The notes under the pieces are model-generated. The model did not search any database and was not told the DNA's origin. It saw only the letters and a program-made list of their open reading frames with translations. Both the position numbers and the translations under genes were made by a program. 37,231 nucleotides of DNA from a virus, in the IMG/VR virus record IMGVR_UViG_3300009431_000061, positions 1 to 37,231 of that record; one strand, written 5' to 3'. Shown here one piece after another: positions 31,413-37,231 of the stretch; position 1 is the first letter of the stretch, and each line of letters begins with the position of its first letter.

Positions 31413-33017
31413 TTAACTAGGAATACCAGCTGCTACAATTGCCTCGAAGCTAGCAGTAGACCTAGTGATGATAGCCTTGATTTCGATGTACTTAGCAACC
31501 CTGACTGGTTTCACGAACAGCCAGACATGGAGCTCATTGTTGTCTCTCGCAGATGCTGGGTTATTCGTTGCATCACAAACAACCTTCCAACCACGACCAT
31601 CAACATTATCGAAAGCTCCCAGACCTTCCATCTCACCCATATATTGTTCCAAAACTGTCCTGACTCTGAAATACGTCCTCTCAATAAGAGGTTCGAACAA
31701 GTAAGTCTTACACAGTCTGGTTGTTTGCACTGCCATCTGGTTGATCATCCTACGGACATGCACGTTACTCAGAGCGGAACGAGTAGTCTGTTCTGTCTCT
31801 TCACCGTAAACAAGAATCCCGTATCCAGGATCCGCCAGAATCGAGTTGATCTGAGCATCATCCAGAGTATCCATCTCACCCTCAGTGTAAGCTTTCTTCG
31901 TGAGAGTACTCCCGAAGCTGAGAGAAAGAGCTCTTGTAAGACCTCCTCGGTTGTATCCTGCTGGAGCTCCGTGTGCTGCACCATAGATATTATCGGTGTA
32001 CGCATACACGCCAGCGATGTCTCCTGAAGGTGGAATCGAGATGATCTGTCCATTATACTCATCGAAGATTTTAATCCAAGGTGAGTATAACGCAGCGAAG
32101 CTCGAATTGAAGTTCTGTGTAGTATTCCTCCAGGTTACCAGATCTGTTACACTATCGAGATCTGCATAAGGAGCATCTAAGACACAAGTACAATCTACAC
32201 GAGCCTCAGCGATAGTCAACATCTTCTGCTGGACTGTTACATCTGTGAAACCACCGTTGATAAGAATGTTTACTGAATAACTGTTCTTATCAGCGAATTT
32301 ATCCCATGCAGTGACAAGCTCACTACTAGTTACTGCAGAACCGTTGGATCCGCCATCCATTGCAAGAGCAACCAGCTGTTCATTACACAAAGTTGTGTCT
32401 GCGACAACTGTGTTATCAAGCACACGGATGTACTGAGAAGCACCATTAATCCTGTCCTCCATGTACATTTGCTCGCCATATCCATCGACCTGTCTAACAC
32501 GGGAGACATCCCAACTCTCTACAAGAGTCGTGCTACCGCCTTCTGTGTAATAAACAGAGATCGTCAGAAGGTGACTCGCAACATCCGAGATTTCAACCTT
32601 GACAGAGATGTTATCTCCCCAAGCTCCAGGATTCTTCTGGAAAACGGTGAACAGACCATCCACCCCGAAAGGTCGAGTTGTTGGATCTGCGACACCTGCT
32701 GCCCATGCTGCGTTCACCTCTGGAGAACCTGCACTCTTGATCTCGATACCACCATAAAGAGCATCTTTGTGTGCCCTCATACAATAGAGCCGAGTCGCAT
32801 TATTCAGGAACCCAATAGCTGCGTGCATAGGATAATCATCTACTGCGGGTTGACCGTACTCCTCGATAAATTGAGCGATATTCGTGATCAATTTTGGCTG
32901 ATCCACATCTCCTTTATCGGAGTCGATAACTATCGCTCCAACCGAAGTCGCAACCGCCTGAACCAATTCAGAAATATCGACCGTTTTGAAAACTATTTTT
33001 GCTGCACCTGAGTACAT
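31413..33017 (-). CDS. Tail sheath protein (gp18-like)
   Basis: The protein has 534 residues (T4 gp18 has 659). The sheath plan is clear: an N-terminal extended arm and domain with VGAIVIDSDKGDVDQPKLIT, then NATRLYCMRAH, a middle NPGAWGDNISVKVEISD, and a C-terminal core with YGILVYGEETEQTTRSALSN, VHVRRMINQM and WKVVCDATNNPASARDNNEL, where sheath proteins keep their handshake strands. Contraction of the sheath drives tube and spike through the envelope. AAGGAGG is close to the ATG. It is shorter than T4's because of fewer outer domains. Confidence 0.92.
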   Translation of the reverse strand: MYSGAAKIVFKTVDISELVQAVATSVGAIVIDSDKGDVDQPKLITNIAQFIEEYGQPAVDDYPMHAAIGFLNNATRLYCMRAHKDALYGGIEIKSAGSPEVNAAWAAGVADPTTRPFGVDGLFTVFQKNPGAWGDNISVKVEISDVASHLLTISVYYTEGGSTTLVESWDVSRVRQVDGYGEQMYMEDRINGASQYIRVLDNTVVADTTLCNEQLVALAMDGGSNGSAVTSSELVTAWDKFADKNSYSVNILINGGFTDVTVQQKMLTIAEARVDCTCVLDAPYADLDSVTDLVTWRNTTQNFNSSFAALYSPWIKIFDEYNGQIISIPPSGDIAGVYAYTDNIYGAAHGAPAGYNRGGLTRALSLSFGSTLTKKAYTEGEMDTLDDAQINSILADPGYGILVYGEETEQTTRSALSNVHVRRMINQMAVQTTRLCKTYLFEPLIERTYFRVRTVLEQYMGEMEGLGAFDNVDGRGWKVVCDATNNPASARDNNELHVWLFVKPVRVAKYIEIKAIITRSTASFEAIVAAGIPS

Positions 33018-33037
33018 TTTATACCTCCTTTTGTCTG

Positions 33038-33505
33038 TTAGAACATTTTCATTGCTTGCTTAATCGAGGGCTTAAGATCGATATCGATATCGATACGTTC
33101 TTTGTGTCTCTTACCCTCTCGATCTTTGAAATCCCTCTCGAATCTTACAGATTTATAACCTGTTTTCTTAACTTCCCATGAACCGAAAGCGTTAATCATG
33201 TTATTCGCCTGCATCATTTTGAGGAATTCACCTTGAGTAATCCTCTTTCTCCTCCCATTATCCTGGTATAAGAAATTAATCTTACCCCAGATCCCTATAC
33301 GATAGAGCCATGCCTCGAATGTTTTATCGAATACACAAGGCAAGACCTCTGGTTGCATCAACAGTAATCTTAAATCTTCATCGCTCCTACCTCCAGCTTC
33401 TTTGACTAAGACGGATTCGAGGCTACACCCCTTATCGAATCCACGTTCATAACTTTTGCCATTCCCACTAAAAAAGAAATCATGAATCTTATCAGTTAAT
33501 CCCAT
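33038..33505 (-). CDS. Unknown protein between gp15-like and sheath
   Basis: The protein has 155 residues, starting at ATG 33505 (MGLTDKIHDFF), with GGGGAG seven bases upstream. A longer in-frame reading from 33547 runs into the preceding gene and is not preferred. It is helical at both ends, with a basic middle (DNGRRKRITQGEFLKMMQ) and a repeated charged end (KERIDIDIDLKPSIKQ). It has two cysteines. No family is recognised. Position between the tail completion protein and the sheath suggests a tail-assembly role. Confidence 0.55.
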   Translation of the reverse strand: MGLTDKIHDFFFSGNGKSYERGFDKGCSLESVLVKEAGGRSDEDLRLLLMQPEVLPCVFDKTFEAWLYRIGIWGKINFLYQDNGRRKRITQGEFLKMMQANNMINAFGSWEVKKTGYKSVRFERDFKDREGKRHKERIDIDIDLKPSIKQAMKMF

Positions 33506-33507
33506 TG

Positions 33508-34788
33508 TTAACTCCCCTGATATGCAAAATCTTTGCTCCCTGCCCATTGGAGTGCCCTGAGCAAGAATATCTTACCGTTTTCGGTAGCCTCAGCAAACTG
33601 CCAGTTCCCATATAGTGTTCTGCGACCTGCAGCCTTGGTACCGTCAAATAAGGTCTCTTCTTTGTCACACATAGCCATTATTATCTCCGCTAAAGCTACT
33701 TCTTGTCCTCCGTAAGTACTATAACCAGAAGTATCTTGAGGAGTAGCTTCGTTAATCTGAACTTCTCCTAATGCATAATCGTCAGTGATAAAATGCTGAT
33801 TATTATAAAGATTCGCATACTGACTTGCACGTGTTGTTTTGGTACTTGGATCTCCAAATCCAAAACTGTCGTTAGCGTACACCATCAGAATGCCAGCAGT
33901 GGTGGGCTTAATTGTAGATAGATCAACACCATCGTGTGCGTATCCTACGACAACCACATCATGAGTATCAGCTATAGCCAAGTCGATTGTCTCTAACTGA
34001 GTGACCGCATGTCCCGCATCGTTCAAACACTTCTTGATAGCGAGCTCATGGGCAGTTAAGTCTGTTAGATCCCCGACAAGCTGTGCCACCGACAAGAACG
34101 TGTCCGAAGTGATTGTCTGATCCAAAAATTTGTTAGCAGCTTCCTTAGTTTTCAAATCATCCGCTATGTAAGCCTCCAATTGGATCTCCTTCGCAGTCCT
34201 CACTTCAACGTTCCTCAAAATCCAAGCTTCAACTAATATGTTGACAGTATATCTCCAGTACTTCCCTTCAATAAACATACTCTTCACCTGTTCTGCAGAG
34301 ACAGTCGCTGGATCAACTATGATATCGAATTCTAATCGTTTATCTTCCTCGTAATAAAGACCCACATTCGGATTATCTTCCTGCCAAAAGGTGAACTCTT
34401 GTAAGAAAGTGTCCATCCGATCTTTGTACTTCGTCCAGAATGTAATACTATAAGTCAGATCCGCAGGTACTGCTCGATGCATCTTCACAAAAGTCTTCGA
34501 GTTCGGGTCATTAAAGGAAGTCATAGGTCCGAATCTAGATACCCCAATCCTTCTCCGACTCTTCGCATACACAAGATCTTCCAACCAAACATTGATGAAC
34601 TCTAAATCGTATTTCGCAGACTCAGCGGTCTTCGAGTCAACTTGACGTTCCGCTCTTTCACGCAAAGCGATATCAATAGGCTGATAAATAATATCTTTGT
34701 TGATCCTCTCTGAAGGCAGAGCATCGCTGAATCGGTCTGCGACCTCCAATACTAACGCTTCAGTGATAGATCGAATCATATTTGTCAT
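33508..34788 (-). CDS. Tail completion protein, gp15-like, with extra C-terminal domain
   Basis: The protein has 426 residues (T4 gp15 has 272). Residues 1-215 resemble T4 gp15, the hexameric ring that closes the top of the sheath: an early FVKMHRAVPADLTYSITFW, then TKYKDRMDTFLQEFTFWQE, RLEFDIIVD, and YWRYTVNILVEAWIL, in the same order as gp15's PSPIKMIYELSIFTRYEDD and later wall strands. Residues about 245-426 are a separate alpha/beta domain (THDVVVVGYAHDGVDL, then TAGILMVYANDSFGFG, ending RRTLYGNWQFAEATENGKIF and LLRALQWAG). That domain resembles the flavodoxin/ThuA-like folds found fused to other extracellular proteins. ATGA overlap with the preceding gene. Confidence 0.7.
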   Translation of the reverse strand: MTNMIRSITEALVLEVADRFSDALPSERINKDIIYQPIDIALRERAERQVDSKTAESAKYDLEFINVWLEDLVYAKSRRRIGVSRFGPMTSFNDPNSKTFVKMHRAVPADLTYSITFWTKYKDRMDTFLQEFTFWQEDNPNVGLYYEEDKRLEFDIIVDPATVSAEQVKSMFIEGKYWRYTVNILVEAWILRNVEVRTAKEIQLEAYIADDLKTKEAANKFLDQTITSDTFLSVAQLVGDLTDLTAHELAIKKCLNDAGHAVTQLETIDLAIADTHDVVVVGYAHDGVDLSTIKPTTAGILMVYANDSFGFGDPSTKTTRASQYANLYNNQHFITDDYALGEVQINEATPQDTSGYSTYGGQEVALAEIIMAMCDKEETLFDGTKAAGRRTLYGNWQFAEATENGKIFLLRALQWAGSKDFAYQGS

Positions 34789-35126
34789 CTTCTCTCCAAC
34801 TCTATCTTAATAGCATCCGCAACCTTGCGGGACATAATCGAAGCCTGCGAATGGTTGATCACAGTGGTCACAATAACAGTCACCACAATCACAACTCCTA
34901 TGAGACTGAACAGAACCTTCAAGAATCCTGTATCAGTTTTGATCTCATTCAAGCTGGTAGTTAACTCCTTACCAAATCCATTCGAAAACTTATTGAGTAA
35001 TTTCTCTTGGTTCTCAGAGATAGTCTGCAATCGCTCAGCTATCTTACCCATCTGCTCAGCAGTCTTACCCTGGACTTCCATGACTGCTTGAATCTCTTTC
35101 ATCGTTACATTCTCTTCTGGTGGCAT
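34785..35126 (-). CDS. Coiled-coil protein with a single membrane segment
   Basis: The protein has 113 residues, starting at ATG 35126 with AAGGAG seven bases upstream (an in-frame GTG at 35144 is less likely). Residues 5-65 are a helix with heptad-like spacing (EQMGKIAERLQTISENQEKL), residues 68-90 a membrane helix (FLKVLFSLIGVVIVVTVIVT), and the end is a charged helix. The plan resembles XhlA-type or other small phage membrane proteins. It could help lysis or tail assembly at the membrane. Overlap with gp15-like gene is ATGA. Confidence 0.6.
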   Translation of the reverse strand: MPPEENVTMKEIQAVMEVQGKTAEQMGKIAERLQTISENQEKLLNKFSNGFGKELTTSLNEIKTDTGFLKVLFSLIGVVIVVTVIVTTVINHSQASIMSRKVADAIKIELERR

Positions 35127-35130
35127 GATA

Positions 35131-35574
35131 CTACTCCTTGGCACTGAATCTGCGATGTAATTCTTCCATCCCTGGATCAGCTGGTACAGTCACATAAAGC
35201 AACCTTGTTTGATCTTCCAACGGCTTAGAATGATGTTTAACATTCGGTGGCACACTCGCGATATCCCCAGCTTTCAAGATTCGGAGATCTACTCCATCCA
35301 AATTAAACAACACCTTACCTCTCAACACTATCAAATACTCGATGCAACCTTCGTGAATATGATCAGGACACCGACCTGCATCAGCTGTCTCAATATCCAC
35401 GAATCCAATACAACATGCAGAATCCTGATGAAGCGGGGTCAACTTCCATTCTATCGATTTCGTATTGAAATGTCCTATACTCAGCAGCGTATCAATAGAA
35501 GCTTGGAGCGACCTGACCTCTTTAATCTGCTTTACGAATCCCTTTTCTTTAACATTTCCAGGATTTTTGCCCAT
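35131..35574 (-). CDS. Cupin-fold protein
   Basis: The protein has 147 residues. Both cupin motifs are seen. Motif 1 is GRCPDHIHEGCIEYLIVLRG, with the H-x-H and E that bind metal, and motif 2 is GDIASVPPNVKHH with the final His. All four metal ligands are present, so an active metal site is likely. Cupins act as enzymes (isomerases, dioxygenases) or binding proteins. In a virion gene block it might bind a small ligand or modify sugars; its role is not known. The only ATG overlaps the preceding gene by 43 bases. Confidence 0.8.
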   Translation of the reverse strand: MGKNPGNVKEKGFVKQIKEVRSLQASIDTLLSIGHFNTKSIEWKLTPLHQDSACCIGFVDIETADAGRCPDHIHEGCIEYLIVLRGKVLFNLDGVDLRILKAGDIASVPPNVKHHSKPLEDQTRLLYVTVPADPGMEELHRRFSAKE

Positions 35575-35753
35575 ACCGTATTCCTTACATGTTGTTCACG
35601 GATATTCCGAGGTGCCCATAATTCATAGAAGTGTTCCAACTCTTCTCCTAATCGGACTGCCTTATTATAATCTGCAATAAACTTATTCGCTAAGAGCCAC
35701 ATAGCTCGATCACGATAAGTTCTCAGATCTTTATGTTCGTGTCTCTTCTTCAT
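35532..35753 (-). CDS. Small basic helical protein
   Basis: The protein has 73 residues. It is very basic at the start (MKKRHEHKDLRTYRDRA) and helical throughout, with two tryptophans. No family is recognised. It overlaps the preceding gene by 23 bases and the cupin gene by 43, so it is read as part of the same transcript. Function unknown. Confidence 0.5.
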   Translation of the reverse strand: MKKRHEHKDLRTYRDRAMWLLANKFIADYNKAVRLGEELEHFYELWAPRNIREQHVRNTVWAKILEMLKKRDS

Positions 35754-36027
35754 TTATCTGCACTTTCGGTTTCCGACCTCGACGTTTTGGAGCTTCTTCA
35801 ACCTTGGGAGCAGGCTCATTTAATGGTTGTCTCTTAACCTCAGGTTTCTCTCCGACTTCTGTTAGATCTTGCTTAACCATAAAGAACCTCCTAATTTTAT
35901 CGAGGTTTTCGATCTTCACATCTTTTAATTTCCCTCTAGGTGGAACATAAACAGTAGTCCCGTTCTTGAGTTCCACTGGCACGACTGCTTGACTCTTATT
36001 GAACATCTCTACGATTTTATCGCTCAT
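35731..36027 (-). CDS. Small protein with a basic RRGRKPK tail
   Basis: The protein has 98 residues. The N-terminal 55 residues form a small beta domain with VELKNGTTVYVPPRGKLKDV and IENLDKIRRFFMV, a pattern seen in small phage virion proteins near head and tail completion genes. The rest is proline- and charge-rich and contains RRGRKPK, an AT-hook-like motif that may touch DNA. ATGA overlap with the nucleotidyltransferase gene. A head-tail joining role is possible. Confidence 0.55.
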   Translation of the reverse strand: MSDKIVEMFNKSQAVVPVELKNGTTVYVPPRGKLKDVKIENLDKIRRFFMVKQDLTEVGEKPEVKRQPLNEPAPKVEEAPKRRGRKPKVQINEEETRT

Positions 36028-36944
36028 GATTCACTCCCTACTTTTAATACTCCCAACATCTTCTTGATCTCACCGAATTCACTGGGATCTATTTCGTCAT
36101 CCTTCATCATGTTCTCCAAAGCCGTGATTAATTTGAAATACTGATACCGATCTAAGAGCTTGAAGACTGCATTACCTTCTTTCCATTCCTTCGCCAACTC
36201 AACATCATGGAGAGCCTGTTGAGTCGTTATAGGTGCAGACGCTGCTTTACGCATGTCTAACCACTCTTTCTTATTCTTCAACAGATCATCGATGTCATGC
36301 TCAACCTCATCAAATTTATTCTTAAGGCTCTTATAGAGCTCTTTCTTAGCACGAGGTGGTAGCGTCCTCATGGCATCTTGCATAACCTCATAGTCAATCA
36401 CATCTCTTTTCAACTCACCGAACTTCGCATCCGTGGCACTGGCGAGTGCTACCACCTCATCGTAAATACCACTATATACTTTATAAGGATCATAATCATC
36501 AGGCACTAACAATGGACCTTTCACCCAATCTTTCTTCTCAATATCATAAAGCGAATCGCTCATGTAATCTTGATAAGGATTCAATTGTAGATAAATATCG
36601 ATTGGATGTTCATCCACATAAATATGGTTCTCTTTAATCCACCTCTTCAATTCTGCTTGTAATCCTTCAGCATCATCAGTAACCTCTGCGAGCTTCTTCG
36701 GATCTGGATTCAGGTGAACATCAATATCGGTATCATCTCTGTAAAGATTCGTGCCGATACTCCCGACTACTCTCAAATCTCCAAGTAACCCCATCAGATC
36801 CACCTGCTTGAAGTTAGCAATCATCTCTTTAATTTTGGCTTCAACCTCTGCTTTGAGAGTATACTCTCCACCTTCTCTCGCCCAAACAGCTAGACAGAGC
36901 TCTGGTTTCGGATAATCAATTATGGATTCTTTTAAATTCTTCAT
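36024..36944 (-). CDS. Nucleotidyltransferase-fold protein
   Basis: The protein has 306 residues. The motif VVGSIGTNLYRDDTDIDVHL (G61-S62, then D73-I-D75) is the signature of the Pol beta-type nucleotidyltransferase fold. A third acidic residue that would complete the metal site is D116 in HPIDIYLQL. The C-terminal 130 residues are helical. Such phage proteins may transfer a nucleotide to RNA or protein, or act as antitoxin-like factors; the substrate is unknown. It overlaps neighbours by ATGA on both sides, so it is part of the structural operon rather than an inserted gene. Confidence 0.8.
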   Translation of the reverse strand: MKNLKESIIDYPKPELCLAVWAREGGEYTLKAEVEAKIKEMIANFKQVDLMGLLGDLRVVGSIGTNLYRDDTDIDVHLNPDPKKLAEVTDDAEGLQAELKRWIKENHIYVDEHPIDIYLQLNPYQDYMSDSLYDIEKKDWVKGPLLVPDDYDPYKVYSGIYDEVVALASATDAKFGELKRDVIDYEVMQDAMRTLPPRAKKELYKSLKNKFDEVEHDIDDLLKNKKEWLDMRKAASAPITTQQALHDVELAKEWKEGNAVFKLLDRYQYFKLITALENMMKDDEIDPSEFGEIKKMLGVLKVGSES

Positions 36945-37231
36945 GGTTTATAGTAATAACACTCCAATGTTGATTTCTTGTAATCAATCTTCCCTTCTTC
37001 ATCTAACCAAATACTTAAAGCACGAGGTGTGTAACCACTACCCTCAGTATACTCAGTCTCTACCTCTCCGAGATCTACCTCTAAAGTTTTCTCGGTTTCA
37101 TTATCTTCTTCGTCAATCTCTCGATAAGTGACTTCAATAATTTCGGAAGCAATGATAGCGATATATTTCAAACCCCAACTACGGAATTCTGTATCGAGAC
37201 TGAATGGTACTGAAGCTTTGTCTGTCTCAAT
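36941..37231 (-). CDS. Unknown protein, 5' end outside window
   Basis: The frame is open to the window edge (beginning I-E-T-D-K-A-S-V), so the start lies upstream; an internal TTG at 37171 is not needed as a start. About 96 codons are visible. The visible part has a beta start (KYIAIIASEIIEVTYREID), then an acidic segment, and a C-terminal STLECYYYKP. No family is recognised. The stop overlaps the start of the nucleotidyltransferase gene (ATGA). Confidence 0.55.
   Translation of the reverse strand: METDKASVPFSLDTEFRSWGLKYIAIIASEIIEVTYREIDEEDNETEKTLEVDLGEVETEYTEGSGYTPRALSIWLDEEGKIDYKKSTLECYYYKP

Noticed and set aside
32469-33011. 180-codon plus-strand frame opposite the sheath gene.
   Set aside because: It is a shadow of the well-supported sheath gene, with a composition unlike the other proteins.
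20905-33017. Type VI secretion or extracellular contractile injection system instead of a phage.
   Set aside because: The set of gp26-like, gp53-like, tape measure, tube cap and gp15-like tail completion genes is T4-like. No TssJLM, ClpV or AAA gene is present. A headless tailocin is not excluded, since no capsid gene is in the window.

Overview
The window is the tail-morphogenesis region of a contractile-tailed (myovirus-type) bacteriophage, or a prophage of one. Every supported gene is on the minus strand, packed with short gaps or ATGA/TAATG stop-start overlaps, so transcription runs from high to low coordinates. The organism is not identifiable. Gram-negative-type signal peptides on several proteins, and an abundance of presumably oxygen-sensitive iron-sulfur enzymes, suggest a phage of an anaerobic or microaerobic Gram-negative host (inference). 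No capsid, portal, terminase, replication, integrase or lysis-enzyme gene is seen, and no tRNA or CRISPR.

Layout in transcription order. (1) 37231-33038, tail completion and accessory genes: a partial gene, a nucleotidyltransferase-fold protein, small proteins, a cupin, a coiled-coil membrane protein and a T4 gp15-like tail completion protein with an extra C-terminal domain. (2) 33017-20905, the T4-like tail core: sheath (gp18), tube (gp19), a second tube-like protein, gp26-like protein, tape measure (gp29), gp48/gp54-like cap, gp53-like wedge, gp27-like hub, gp5-like spike without lysozyme, PAAR tip, gp25 and gp6/baseplate J. A strong sigma70-like promoter with a dyad on its -10 lies between the PAAR and gp25 genes. 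(3) 20896-16584, distal baseplate and fibre genes: a membrane protein, small beta-rich proteins, a P2 gpI-like protein and a 185-aa protein ending in a C-H-S-S-C-H-S-S-C-H-G-D-C tail.

(4) 16573-9181, an enzymatic cassette embedded in the tail operon: two unknown proteins, a class I methyltransferase, two more unknowns and four consecutive radical SAM proteins with CxxxCxxC motifs and C-terminal cysteine clusters of SPASM type. The last one overlaps a secreted fibre gene by ATGA. (5) 9184-1, a second fibre region: the signal-peptide fibre, a short fibre-domain protein, a 52-aa signal-peptide peptide, a peptidase-U32-like Fe-S protein, an unknown protein, two BppU-N-like proteins, a collagen-like fibre, a coiled-coil protein preceded by a slipped repeat, a small structural protein, a holin-like membrane protein and two more signal-peptide fibres, the last cut by the window edge.

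The most unusual proposal is that the phage carries a post-translational modification system, made of four radical SAM/SPASM enzymes, a methyltransferase and a U32-like Fe-S enzyme, that acts on its own virion or secreted proteins. The Cys/His-tailed protein just upstream of the cassette and the exported fibres and peptide just downstream are the candidate substrates. The gene context and motifs are visible in the sequence; the enzyme-substrate link is inference.
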